From positions 36,610,923 through 36,674,922 of the forward strand of contig OZ024741.1 in the NCBI GenBank assembly GCA_964016885.1: DNA of 64,000 nucleotides, read 5' to 3'. The stretch's first letter is position 1. Every line of letters starts with the position of its first letter. The DNA is from Eledone cirrhosa (lineage: Eukaryota > Mollusca > Cephalopoda > Octopoda > Eledonidae). The translations under genes were made by a program, and so were the position numbers. The notes beneath the pieces are model-generated. The model saw only the letters and a program-made list of their open reading frames with translations. It ran no database searches and was not told the origin of the DNA. This document shows positions 1 to 10,959 of the stretch, in pieces.

Positions 1-1257
1 ATAATTGTACACCACAACCACTGCCACCATTATTACATACCATCATCATGACCACCAACACCATCACTACCACCAATACCATCACTACCACCAACACCAT
101 CACTACCACCACCACCATCACTACCACCAATACCATCACTACCAGCAACACCATCATTACCACCAATACCTTCACTACCACCAACACCATCACTACCACC
201 AACACCATCACTACCACCAACACCATCACTACCACCAATATCATCACTACCACCAACACCATCACTACCACCAATACCATCACTACCACCAACACCATCA
301 CTACCACCAACACCACTACCACCAATACCATCACTACCACCAACACCATCACTACCACCAACACCATCACTACCACCAATACCATCACTACCACCACCAG
401 CATCACTACTACCAACACCATCACTACCACCAATACCATCACTACCACCAATACCATCACTACCACCAACACCATCACTACCACCACCAGCATTACTACC
501 ACCAACACCATCACTACCACCACCACCATCACTACCACCAACACCATCACAACCACCACCACCACCATCACTACCACCAACACCATCACTACCACCACCA
601 CCACCACCACCATCATTACCATCACCACCTTCACTACCACCAACACCGTCTCCATCACGACCACCAACACCATCATGACCACCACCACCAATACCATCAC
701 TACCACCACCAGCATCACTACCACCAACACCATCACTACCACCACCACCATCACTACCACCAACACCATCACTACCACCAATACCATCACTACCACCAAC
801 ACCATCACTACCACCACCAGCATCACTACCACCAACACCATCACTACCACCAACACCATCACTACCACCACCACCATCACGACCATCACCACCACCACCA
901 GCACCATCACTACCACCAACACCATCACTACCACCAACACCATCACTACCACTACCACCAACACCATCACTACCACCACCACCATCACTACCACCACCAC
1001 CATCACTACCACCATCACCATCACTACCACCAACACCAACACCATCACAACCACCACCACCATCACTACCACCAACACCATCAATACCACCACCACCATC
1101 ACTACCACCAACACCATCACAACCACCACCACCACCATCACTACCACCAACACCATCACTACCACCACCACCACCACCACCATCATTACCATCACCACCT
1201 TCACTACCACCAACACCATCAATACCACCACCACCATCACAAAAACGATTGTCATTA
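1..1257. repeat. CAY/ACC-rich minisatellite (intronic)
   Basis: A long tandem array of 15-18 bp units built from accatcactaccacc with an optional aac/aat trinucleotide, and occasional agcatc or cgaccatc variants. It starts before the window edge. Two frames stay open for more than 400 codons, reading as His/Gln/Tyr or Thr/Asn/Ile runs. This follows from stop-free repeat units and is not evidence of a protein. The array ends only about 65 bp upstream of the SMC6 splice acceptor, so it lies in the preceding SMC6 intron. Confidence 0.95.
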
Positions 1258-1322
1258 ACACCAACACCATCTTTTTTTTTTGTTCCTGATGTTAATTTTG
1301 TTCTTTGTTTTGTTACCTGCAG

Positions 1323-1420
1323 GACATGGTCAACCGTCGGATCAGTATGGATATGATGTTGCAGGTAGCAAAGGAACAGCGGGCGCGTCAGTTTATATTT
1401 TTGACCCCTCTAGAAATGAG
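1323..1420 (+). CDS. SMC6: SMC6 penultimate coding exon
   Basis: A 98-nt internal exon bounded by a pyrimidine-rich tract and ctgcag acceptor ending at 1322 and a GAG|gttagt donor at 1421. Its translation starts [20 protein letters not shown] and continues to a [13 protein letters not shown] stretch. This matches the C-terminal ATPase head of SMC6 just after the Walker B segment, where the human protein also has DMVNRRIAMD. SMC6 pairs with SMC5 in the nuclear SMC5/6 complex, an ATP-driven DNA-entrapping machine for replication-stress and recombination repair. The exon ends after two bases of a codon (AG). The next exon begins with T, restoring Ser and an open frame. Upstream exons, including the Walker B aspartate, lie outside the window. 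Confidence 0.93.
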
Positions 1421-1475
1421 GTTAGTACTGATTTAAATGTCTGCCTGCAGTTGTTGTTTGTATTGTTAATGTTAT

Positions 1476-1690
1476 CTAGCCTTTGATCAGCTCTGATTAA
1501 GTAGACCTATGGTTAAAGTCTTAGTGGACCTCTAGCCCTTGATCACTTCTGATTAAGCAGACCTATGCTTAAAAGCTTTCTGAACATTTAGCCCTTGATA
1601 AGTTCTGGTTAAGCAGACCTATGGTCAAAGTCTTTCTGAACATCTAGCCCTTGATCAGCTCTGATTAACAAACTTATGATCAGAGGTATG
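1476..1690. repeat. 56-bp tandem repeat, about 3.8 copies
   Basis: Units begin with ctagcccttgatcagctctg and recur near 1476, 1532, 1588 and 1644, so the period is 56 bp. Copies differ by scattered substitutions. The array lies just inside the SMC6 intron, 55 bp after the donor. No coding potential. Confidence 0.8.
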
Positions 1691-1851
1691 ATCCACACAT
1701 AGAATCTGTAGGTTAGAACAGGAAGCAACTAAAAGGGCATCCAGCTGTTAAAACATTGCCTCAAAAAGGATCTTGGAAGGAAATGGTGGTGACCAGATAT
1801 ATGGTCACGTGATGCGCATGAAAGATTATATTTGCATTGCTATTTACATCA

Positions 1852-2893
1852 TCAATAAGTAGCAGCAAGTGCCCACAGAATACTAACTCATTCCATTGCA
1901 CAGATGGTTCTTTAGAAATAGTGGACAGCTTCCGTTACCTGGGTGACAAAATCAGCAGTGGGGGAGGGTGCTCTGAAAGTACAGTAGCTAGAGTCAGAAC
2001 GGGATGGAAAAAGTTCAATGAGCTTATACCACTATTAGCCGCTAAAGGGTTCTCTCTAAAAATGAAAGGCAGGCTGTATGATGCCTGCATACGAACAGCA
2101 ATGTTACATGGCAGTGAGACCTAGGCATTGTGTGCAGAGGGTATACGCAGACTGGAGAGAAACGAAGCTTGCATGCTCCGCTGGATGTGTAATAGTAATA
2201 TACGTGAACGGCAAAGCATAAACGAACTAAGGGAGACATTAGGAATAAGAGGGATCGGATGTTGTTTACTCGAGAGATGACTACGTTGGTATGGTCACGT
2301 GATGCGCATGAAAGACGACAGCTGTATAAAAAAGTGCAGGGCAATAAAAATAGACGGTAGACACGGAGTAGGCAGACCCAGAAAAACCTGGGACGACTTG
2401 ATAAATTCCGACCTCACACACTTACACCTCTCCAAGACAATGTCACTGGACCGAGATCTTTGGCGCTACACAGTAATAGAGAAGACCCGCCTTACCTAAG
2501 TGCAAAGTGAAACCTACTACAGTCAGTAGGCACCTCTAACAAAAATACACCCCCGTCCCACTACCCCCACCTCATCCACACCATCCCTTTCAATGTGAAG
2601 TTATGTTGGTACCACAACATCCAGTCCTAAATAAATGAGGTCGTGTAGGTGTCACGACAAAAAAGCACACAGTCCACGCTGTAATGTGGCCATGTAGGTA
2701 ACACGGTAAAAACCTCCCAGTCCACACTGTAAACGTGGTTGGTGTTAGGAAGGGCATCCAGCCATAGAAAACCCGCCAGACAGTCCTATGCGAGCAAGAC
2801 AACCACTCTTGCCTCAAGTGGGAAAACTCCCGTCCAAACCCATGCAAGCGTGGAATATGGACGTTAAACGATGATGATCATCATCATCATCAT
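1852..2893 (+). mobile_element. RTE-like LINE, 5'-truncated copy A
   Basis: Sense copy covering the C-terminal coding region and 3' UTR of the main RTE-like family here. Reading frames at 1837-2124 and 2299-2499 give YLGDKISSGGGCSESTVARV and VGRPRKTWDDLINSDLTHLH, the typical RTE-family C-terminus. Between them a TGG codon has become TAG and the frame is broken. The 3' UTR continues to a terminal gatgatgat run near 2872, which abuts a (cat)n run. The element is dead, missing the endonuclease and reverse transcriptase parts. Just upstream, 1801-1826 repeats the sequence at 2290-2315 of the same element. Confidence 0.85.
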
Positions 2894-2896
2894 CAC
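2872..2896. repeat. gat/cat microsatellite junction
   Basis: The LINE's gatgatgat tail meets (cat)n, forming a small perfect palindrome at the insertion junction. Confidence 0.8.
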
Positions 2897-3034
2897 ATGA
2901 GAGGCTTTGATGCAGTTAAATTGAAAATGAAATCAGGAGAGTAATAATTTCAAATATGAACTGATTCATACTGTAATGACTCATCTAACTTATGCCAAGA
3001 TGGACAGCTAACATAAAATGAAGATGACAATTAT

Positions 3035-3780
3035 CATCATCACCATCTTCATCATCATCATCGTTTAACAACCATTTTCCATGCTTGCATGGGTTAGACA
3101 GGTTGTCACGCTATGACACAAGTCATGTCCAGAGACCATGTCTTACTCATATGGTTCTGTATTTTGGTTTGGTTTCTACGGCTGGATACCCTTTCTGAAA
3201 CCAACCAAGTTACAGTGTGGAATGGGGAAACTTTTATCGTGGCACCAAAACAACCATCAGAATGGACTGGGAGCTTTTTACCATAGCACCGAGATGGCTT
3301 CCTTATAGTCTGGACTGGGTGATTTTTGTAGTGTCATCAACATGACCAACTGACAGTGTGCTATGCAGTAATATAGAAGACCTGCCTTCCCATGAGCACA
3401 GATTGAAGCACACATACAGTATGCACCATCTCCACCCCACCCCTTCCATACACCTTCCATGAGCACAGGCTGAAGCATACATCTAGTGTGCATCACTTCC
3501 ACCTTCTTCCATTTACCTCCCACATCCTAACACTCCTTACACATGCTGGCACGGGCTGGATGTGTTGTCATGATCTGAGATCAGGCGAGTGTAAGTGACC
3601 AATCTTGCTCATTACATTCCATATTTGACATGGTATATACGGATGAATACTCTTCTTAATGTCAACCACCTTGTAGGATGTACTGCATGTGTTTTTTGTG
3701 ACACTAGTAGTAACCCTTTACAGAGTGCACTGGGTGCATTTTATCATGGCATCAACACTAGAGACGTTGTCACATCTTAG
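3035..3780 (-). mobile_element. Degenerate antisense RTE/SINE 3' tails
   Basis: Reading left to right this begins with (atc)n then cgtttaacaaccattttcca and tgcttgcatgggttagacag, the reverse complement of the RTE 3' end. 'ttctacggctggataccctt' follows near 3175, then diverged copies of the 'acagtgtggaatgggg...gtggcacc' unit. A second weaker piece starts near 3540 (cacatgctggcacgggctgg). Old and non-coding. Confidence 0.65.
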
Positions 3781-4640
3781 GCCAGACTTATATTGATATT
3801 GTCTCTGGTTTTGATTGCGAACCACTGTAGCATTTGTTGGTTCAGATCATGTGGCGGTGTTGATAAGTTATCAACAGTACAAAGAAATTTGCATTAATCT
3901 CATTAGAATCCAACAGCATTAGGGTTGTGATATCATGGGCAACTTGGAGGTGTCAATGAGTCTAGTGGGTCTTCTACTTTGTGTATAATGTGTCGCTAGT
4001 GGGCTGTTTAAACTGTCTGCCCCACACCTACACATGAGTTGGGTAGAATTAAGAAGATCTTTATAAGACATCCGGGGGCAATAATTTGAAGTTGGTCAAC
4101 AGAATGTCTCTCCAGTGGCAGCAAAATGTTAGATGTTTTCCTGTTGACAGATATCACAGGTTGTTGCAGTATGAGCAATCTCTCGCAGAGGGGCAGAGTT
4201 GATAGTTGTAGCCCCCAGAGCAGTATAGGGTCTCTGTCTAGACGGCTCCACTTGATGCTGGGGATGTTGTGCCCTTTGTCACAGAGACTTCATAGGAAAT
4301 AAGACAGGGCAGTGGAGTTTTCTGTTTCTGCATCTAAATAAAAGTATGTGCTGGGTAAATCTATCTATGAACTCACTGTTAATTTACTGCCTCGATGCAT
4401 GATACCATGTTGAAATATATATATTTTCACACTGTTGAGTAATGTCCTAGAAATGACCCAGATAATTAAGAGACCATGACAAAGGACAATAAGAGCAAAT
4501 CCCTACATTCCATATCATTCACGTTTCATGGTTTTAGAAGAATGGTGATATTGTTGGTGATGGAGAGTGGTTGTGTGTGTACATTGTATAGTGTTTCCTG
4601 TGATCAATTAGTTGACACCTGATATAAAATACAACTAAGT
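3781..4640. other. Intronic DNA, nothing recognised
   Basis: No open frame of note, no splice-bounded exon-like segment and no repeat that I recognise. Confidence 0.5.
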
Positions 4641-4930
4641 TATTTTGTTGGTATCTGATGTAAATTAAAACAAGGCTGTTTTTTGTTATCCATCACAATT
4701 TTGTATAAGAACCATTAAGTTATGTTCAAATGTTCAAAACACTAGCTTAATAATGAGAAAGTTCATTATATTAAATCTCTTCAAATTCTTTAATATTTTC
4801 AGTATTATTTGAAAGTCATGTGCAGTATTTTCATTAGAAATGTGGTAATCAAAGTGTTAATTTATGTTCCAAACACCAGCTTACTAATGAGAAAATTCCT
4901 TATATTACTAAATCCCTTCAAATTCTTAAT
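4640..4930 (-). mobile_element. AT-rich MITE-like repeat (family 2)
   Basis: Contains two imperfect copies of 'ttactaatgagaaaattcctt...ttcaaattctt', preceded by ttatgttccaaacaccagct. The same sequence occurs reversed at 33970-34200 and 14500-14600. Family members open with ttaaccctttcattatcata, suggesting a TTAA-targeting non-autonomous DNA transposon, but this copy lacks clear ends. Confidence 0.5.
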
Positions 4931-6610
4931 TCTTCTTCCACCCGGTTATTCTTATGAGGGCCATGAGGACAGAGTCTTCAAGCAGACCTTCAGTGGGTCC
5001 TGTCATTAGCAACCATCTCCAATTGATCTGGCTGGATCCCCAAACGTGACCAGCTGAGATCATGCATGTTATCCAATCATTTTGCTTGGGGTTTACTTGT
5101 GGGTCTCCTGTCAATTGATTTTACCCGTAAAATCTGTCTTGCGATTCTTTCCTGAGATATTCTAACCTCATGCCCATAATATCGGAGCTGTGATCTCTCA
5201 AACCAGATAAGTAGCGACTCTACCTGGTGTAACTCTCTGATCTCTACCTGGAGTGACTTTATGCACTCTATCGAGTAACATTACTACAAAGACCCTTCGG
5301 AGGAACTCCATTTCAGCCTCCTGCCTTCTATCACTCATGCCCCCCCCCCCCCCCCCCCCCCCAAGATACTTGAACTTCACTTTCTTCAATGGAACTCCAT
5401 TCACATGTATAGTGCACTGTGCATGTTTCCTTCAGAGGATGAGTGTCTCAGTTTTCACAGCACTGATCTTCATTCCATCTGCGCAGCACTCGGCATCAAA
5501 CTTATCAAGTGCAAGTCGAAGATCAACTTCTGTTAAGTTAAGTAATACCATGTCGTCTGCAAATTCCAACTGACTGATTTTACACCTGCCAGTCGTGATA
5601 CCAGGGGTCCTGCCATCCTGTGCCACTGCATTTAACAGCTGAAACAGAAACTGCTGGGCTGAACAATCTCCACTCTGTTTCAATGTCCTCAGTTTGCTGA
5701 GGGAGTTCTCTGAATTTGGATGCAATAGTATCTGCATACCTGGTCTTGACTTCCTTATCCACCAATGCTTCCCACTTTATCATGTAGGTCACCCTGGACC
5801 TGACACTTTTGTGGGCTTTTTTGGCTTTAGGTAGTCTCAAGTTGCAGATAACTAGATGGTGATCAGTTGACAGCTCAGACCCTCTCTTAACATGAACATC
5901 CAGCACAGAATCAAAGATATCAAAGACAATAACAAAATCAATTATTGATCTGTTTCTGATTCCCCTTATACCATGTATATTTATGGATGTCTATGCTGGA
6001 AGATGTTCATAATAGAGAGTTCATTGCTAGAACAGAAGTCTAATTAGACCTCTCCATTTGTATTTAGATCAGGATCACCGTTCCTTCCAACTCACTCCTT
6101 TTCATGTCAGATGGTCAGTGCCAACATGTTTATTGAAATCTCCCATTAGGATACATGACTCAGTCTTAACTACATCTAATGATGCAATGACTTCATCAAA
6201 GAAGGATCTGTATTTGGACTCCTTGTTTGGTGCACAAACTTGCACTACCCACAGAGACCTATCTTCCAGCCTAAGCTTCAAGAGGCAAATCCTCACTCTT
6301 AACGGTATCCAGTCCATAACACATTCTGACAGCCGGGGGCTTGTGAGTTTCCATCCTCCATCCAAATCTACAGTATCAGAGCCACAGAACTTTGTTGAGA
6401 AACACCCGACTATATCTAGCCTGTAGCATCTACCCTCCTCCACTAGTTCCTGCTCCTTTCCTGTAAGGGTTGTGATGTTCCAGATTTCAATTTTGAGTTT
6501 TATTCTCTTCCGAACCCTCTTTGGGGTCTCAGGATACTCAATCTTTATGCAGCCATCCCACACCTCCCAGGATAGGTTGCAGGCCCATCGCCAGTTTTTC
6601 AGCATGAAAT
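4930..6610 (-). mobile_element. Second LINE family (X), decayed antisense copy
   Basis: On the - strand: an endonuclease-like start near 6480 (IEIWNITTLTGKEQELVEEG), then VCAPNKES and GDFNKHVG near 6110-6240, an EN end (STDHHLVICNLRL, about 5840), and a reverse transcriptase core with EFADDM (about 5555-5575). The C-terminus decodes near 4930-5170 as an LxYYGHE...QERIARQIL...LSWSRLGIQ pattern, typical of RTE-group LINE C-termini. Large parts of RT are missing and the frame is broken repeatedly. A copy of the same family lies at 40665-41700. Short C-terminal pieces lie at 28385-28479 with 29662-29790, and at 58083-58320. Clade assignment is inference. Confidence 0.8.
5340..5362. repeat. poly-C run inside LINE X
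   Basis: 23 consecutive C within LINE X. On the - strand it replaces coding sequence just after FKYLG with a glycine run. The related copy at 41110-41140 has ordinary sequence here, so the run arose after insertion or is a sequencing or assembly artefact. Confidence 0.9.
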
Positions 6611-6619
6611 GAAGACTGC

Positions 6620-7077
6620 AATATATTTTTTGAACAGGCCCCTCTACCTAATGCCTGAATGTGTCCCTTGTTAACCTGCGCGAAAGATGATGCAATATGA
6701 TTCTTTTTCATACCTCTCACCATATTGCAGTTTTGGTAGTCTTATTCACACTAGTCACCCCTCTGATACTTTCTCTTAGTTATTTTCAAAATTATTTGAA
6801 AGTCGTGACAGTGTCTTTCATTAGTAATATCATAATGAAATGCAAAGTAATGATATTAAAAACTACAGCAATGATAATGATTTCCATTGTCATTTCATAA
6901 AGATAATTATTTCATTTGCTTATCAATTAGCTATTCAGCTACTAATGTAAATTATATATGATATTATAAGCATTTATTTAACCTTCTAGTATTCATAGTT
7001 CTAATGATATACACTGTGTTGGAATTAATTAATAAAGAATTTTAAGCAATTTACTAAAAATATTAGTTATTTCATTA
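6620..7077. other. AT-rich intronic DNA
   Basis: No genes. 6775-6900 resembles the family-2 MITE (attatttgaaagtcgtgaca, then 'tttcattagtaatatcataat'). The rest is unclassified AT-rich sequence. Confidence 0.4.
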
Positions 7078-7285
7078 TTAACCCTTTAGCTTTTACATTC
7101 TATATTTCCTATTGTATTTTGTGGTGAAGGCTTTATCTTACATAATTATGTCACATAATATTGAAGTTATTTATTTTGAGAACAATACCTAAACATTTGT
7201 ATGAGCAGCTGGTTATGGTCGGTTTGAACAGAAAGAGGTGAGAGAATTCTGGCCAGATATGCCGGTTAAAATACTAAAGGCTTAA
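7078..7285 (-). mobile_element. piggyBac-like MITE (family 1), complete
   Basis: 208 bp bounded by TTAA at 7078-7081 and 7282-7285. It starts ccctttagcttttacatt and ends aatactaaaggc, which are inverted relative to each other. The interior (gaacagaaagaggtgagaga and attctggccagatatg) is shared with copies at 14243, 16527, 16741, 52108 and 58792. TTAA flanks and CCCTTT ends are hallmarks of piggyBac-type transposons. There is no coding capacity. RTE copy B begins within three bases of its right end. Confidence 0.8.
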
Positions 7286-10200
7286 TACATCATCATCATC
7301 ATCATCGTTTAATGTCCATCTTCTACGCTTGCATGGGTGGTTGTCTTGCTTGCATAGGACTGTCTGGCGGGTTTTCTACGGCTGGATGCCTTTCCTAACA
7401 CCAACCACGTTTACAGTGTGGACTGGGAGGTTTTTACCGTGTTACCTACACGGCCACATTACAGCGTGGACTGTGTGCTTTTTTGTCGTGACACCTACAC
7501 AACCTCATTTATTTAGGACTGGATGTTGTGGTACCAACATAACTTTACATCGAAACGGGGTAGTGGGACGGGGGTGTATTTTTGTTAGAGATGCCTACTG
7601 ACTGTAGTAGGTTTCACTTTGTACTTAGGTAAGGCGGGTCTTCTGTATTACTGTGTAGCGCCAAAGATCTCGGTCCAGTGACATTGTCTTGGAGAGGTGT
7701 AAGTGTGTGAGGTCGGAATTTATCAGGTCGTCCCAGGTTTTTCTGGGTCTGCCTACTCCGTGGCTACCGTTTGTTTTTATTGCCCTGCACTTTTTTATAC
7801 AGCTGTCATCTTTCATGCACATCACGTGACCGTACCAACGTAGTCTTCTCTCGAGTAAACAACATCTGATCCCTCTTATTTCTAATTTTTCCCTTAGTTC
7901 GTTTATGCTTTGCCGTTCACGTATATTACTATTACACATCCAGTCTGCATATATCCTCTGCACACAATGCCCAGGTCTCACTGCCATGTAACATTGCTGT
8001 TCGTATGCCTGCCTTTCATTTTTAGAGAGAACCCTTTAGCGGCTAATAGTGGTATAAGCTCTCTGAACTTTTTCTATCCAGTTCTGACTCTAGCTACTGT
8101 ACTTTCAGAGCACCCTCCACCACTGCTGATTTTGTCACCCAAGTAACGGAAGGTGTCCACTATTTCTATAGAACCATCTGTGCAATGGAATGAGCTAGTA
8201 TTCTGTGGGCACTTGCTGCTACTTATTGCACCAGAGCACCGGCCACATACAAAATCTAGATTCTTAGTTAGCTTACCTATGATCCCACTACATCTTTTAT
8301 GCACCCATACTTTGCATTTGGGACATAAAATGGAGTTTCTGCCTACTCCTTTCCTACACATTGAGCATGGCCATTTCCCGGATGGGACCGGTGCCCTATT
8401 TTCCTTCCTACAAACTAGAACTTTAGTCTTAGACAGGTTAATTTTAAGGCCTTTTGATTCTAGGCCATGCTTCCATGTTTGGAATTTCTTCTCTAGTTCA
8501 GCCATTGATTCAGCTATGAGCGTTAGATCGTCTGCATATAGGAGTTCCCATGGGCAGCCGGTCTTGAACTCCTCTGTTATAGCCTGAAGGGCAATAATAA
8601 ATAGTAGGGGGCTAAGAACGGAGCCCTGATGAACACCAACTTTTACGCTAAACTCTTCACTATATTCGTTGTTAATTTTAACCTTGCTGACTGTTTCTTT
8701 ATACATGGCTTGTATAGCTCTCACAAGCCATTCATCAACACCTAGTTTTCTAAGAGCCCACCAGATAATAGAACGGGGGACTCTGTCAAAGGCTTTTTCC
8801 AAGTCGACAAAAGCTAAGTATAGGGGTTTACTTTTAGCTAGGTACTTCTCCTGTAGTTGTCGTACAATGAAAAGAGCGTCTGTGGTACTTTTACCTGACA
8901 CAAACCCGAACTGCATTTCATCTAGATCAATTCGCTCTCTGATTAGTTGCGCTATTACTTTTTCTGTGACCTCCATGACCTGGTCGATTAATTTAATGCC
9001 TCTATAGTTACCCTTATCTAGGGCATCTCCTTTACCCTTGTAGCAGTTAATGATGATGCTGCTACGCCAGTCCTTCGGAACAACCCCATTCTGTATGACT
9101 TGGTTTACTATCCAGGTGATCATAGTGTGTCCCACCGTTCCAAATGCTTTCAGCATTTCAGCAACTATTTCCGAAGGCCCAGCCGCCTTACCCGTCTTCA
9201 TATCTCTGATTGCCTTACTTATTATACTACCTTCGACTAACACTGATGGTCCCTCTATTGGATCGATGTGGGGGAGACTGTCTTTCTCCCATTTATTCTC
9301 CTCATTTAGTAGCCTTTCGTAGTGACACTTCCAAGCTACCTTCTTATCAGCGTCAGTGATGGCAAGTACACCATCATCATTAACGACACACTTCTCCCAG
9401 ACAATATCACGGTTTTCCTTGACACATTGCCTAGCAATCCTGAACACCTCACGTTTTTGGTCCTCGCGTTGAAGAACATGCTTGAACTTTCTTTCCTCTG
9501 CTTCCCTTCTTGCGAAGTACACTTGTCTCCTAGCTTCCTTCCTGGCCACTTGATAGTCTTCTCTACTTCCCCCATCCCGCCATACTTTCCAAGCCTGCTT
9601 TTTGGCCTTAATTGACTCCTTCACCTTACTGTTCCACCACCACGTTACCCTCCTCCTGCCTATAGGCCTGCTCCAGCCACAGACTTCATCTGCCACCATC
9701 AGCAGGTTTGCTTTCAGGAATTCCCACTGTTCCTCTATATTGTACGACTCTAATTGCTCTTCCTTACTGTCAAAAGCATCAAGTAATATGCTTTTAAATT
9801 TATTACTGGCTGTGGGGTCCTTTAGCTTCCATATTTTTCTGAAGTTAGTGTTACAGATAGTTAGGTTATTTGCGTCACAGAATTCCAGGATTCTGGAGCC
9901 TTCCTCATTTCTAGTACCAAACCCATAGCCTCCATGGATTCCGTCATTTCCCACCCAGAAAAGCTTATAGCATCGTTTTTTACCCACAATGAATCTAGCA
10001 GACCCACCCCTCCAACTGGTCTCTTGGATACAGCAAACATCAACCTCCTTACGTTCAAGCATTTCTACAACCTTGTTAGAGCGACCCTTTAAGGTGCCTA
10101 CATTCATGGTACCAACTCTGAAGTTTTGGATTGCGTTTGGTGGGTGGGGCGCGGTGAGGGGGGTGGGGTTGGGGTTATGTTGGCCATCCGCGGCCGAAAC

Positions 10201-10340
10201 AAAGAGGAGGAGTCCTTGCCTTTTCGTCCGGCAGCATGAAGTGGATTTGTCGTTATCTTTGGCATTGTCACTGAGTGTCCAGATTCTTCAGACTCTCCAG
10301 AATTCCTTAGTCCATCCATCATATCGAAAAGCAACCAGGA
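7286..10340 (-). mobile_element. RTE-like LINE copy B, longest copy
   Basis: Antisense element. Its 3' end is the (atc)n run at 7288-7309, its 3' UTR 7310-7625, and its coding region about 7625-10295. The 5' boundary is not sharp; I place it near 10340. The ORF carries AP-endonuclease pieces, RT, a PHD-like zinc finger and the C-terminal domain. Such LINE endonucleases are often misannotated in invertebrates as craniofacial development protein 2-like. It inserted beside a piggyBac-like MITE in the SMC6 intron, opposite to transcription. Relatives A, C, D, E and F in this window are 5'-truncated. Confidence 0.88.
8074..10107 (-). pseudogene. RTE-like endonuclease/reverse transcriptase ORF (677 codons)
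   Basis: Starts MNVGTLKGRSNKVVEMLERK with an endonuclease motif VDVCCIQETSW (residues about 25-35). The centre of the endonuclease is missing: residues about 53-60 jump from NDGIHGG to YGFGTRNEEGSRILEF, and after NTNFRK the C-terminal endonuclease portion is also lost. Reverse transcriptase follows: FGFVSGKSTTDALF, FVDLEKAFDRVP, GVHQGSVLSPLLF and the catalytic YADD (8527-8538). Next is a Cys/His finger of PHD type (CSMC...CPKC, HKRC, CGRC) and the start of the C-terminal domain. The ORF stops where TGG became TAG at about 8075. The frame stays open upstream to about 10290 without an ATG. The remaining C-terminus is at 7625-7987 after short deletions. Probably non-functional because the endonuclease is incomplete. 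Confidence 0.85.
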
Positions 10341-10644
10341 GAAGTGATAGCATAGGCCGCTGACTTATGATTGGTCAAAATAATAATGGTGGAGAGTGCG
10401 GGGCAGGCGGGATGGGTATGGGAGAAAGCAGGATTGGATTCTGGGCGATTATACAGATATATGGATGAATGAACCGAAGGATGGGGAGAAGAAGAAAATG
10501 GTATTTTTACATTACATTTCGTAGAAGTGGACTGACCATTAATAAGAGTTGACAAATGTAATATAACAAAAGACTCTTATATTAAATCTTCTTCGTAGAT
10601 TTTAATTAAAATAGGAATCCTTTAAAATGGGTGGGTTTTGTTTC

Positions 10645-10768
10645 ATAGATTCGGTTCTGTGTGAGCAAGTCATGGTCATCTGACTTTGACTTGCCTCAAA
10701 TAGGACATCCGTCTAACCCATGCTAGTGTGGAAAATGGACATTAAGCAGTAATGATGATGATGAGAAT
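10645..10768 (+). mobile_element. RTE-tail/SINE 3' fragment
   Basis: Ends 'acccatgctagtgtggaaaa', then tggacattaa and (gat)n. It starts near gtgtgagcaagtcatggtca. It is the 3' terminal 120 bp shared by the RTE family and its dependent SINEs. Confidence 0.7.
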
Positions 10769-10959
10769 TAAGGCAGTTTGGAGGGGTTGGTATCAAAAGA
10801 GTCAAGACAAGAAAACCAAAAGAAAAACTGGTTTCATTGGTGGGAGTTAAAATATGCAGCATCACTGCAGCACTTAAGATGTATATGCAAGGTCATTGCA
10901 TTTACTGATAACATAGAGCCTGTCTTACATCTCATTAAAAGTATTTACAATTTGCTGAG

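Noticed and set aside
5..1289. Two 410-codon open frames rich in His/Tyr or Thr/Asn/Ile
   Set aside because: They are produced by a stop-free minisatellite in an intron. The unit composition, not selection, keeps the frames open.
8153..9928. Several + strand frames of 90-144 codons opposite the LINE ORF
   Set aside because: Shadows of the antisense reverse transcriptase. They translate to no known family and repeat at 48925-49751 for the same reason.
10104..10334. A separate ORF1 overlapping the LINE ORF by ATGA, suggesting termination-reinitiation
   Set aside because: The frame of the main LINE ORF is itself open upstream through QNFRVGTMNVG to about 10290, so the overlap is fortuitous and the MNV start is probably internal.
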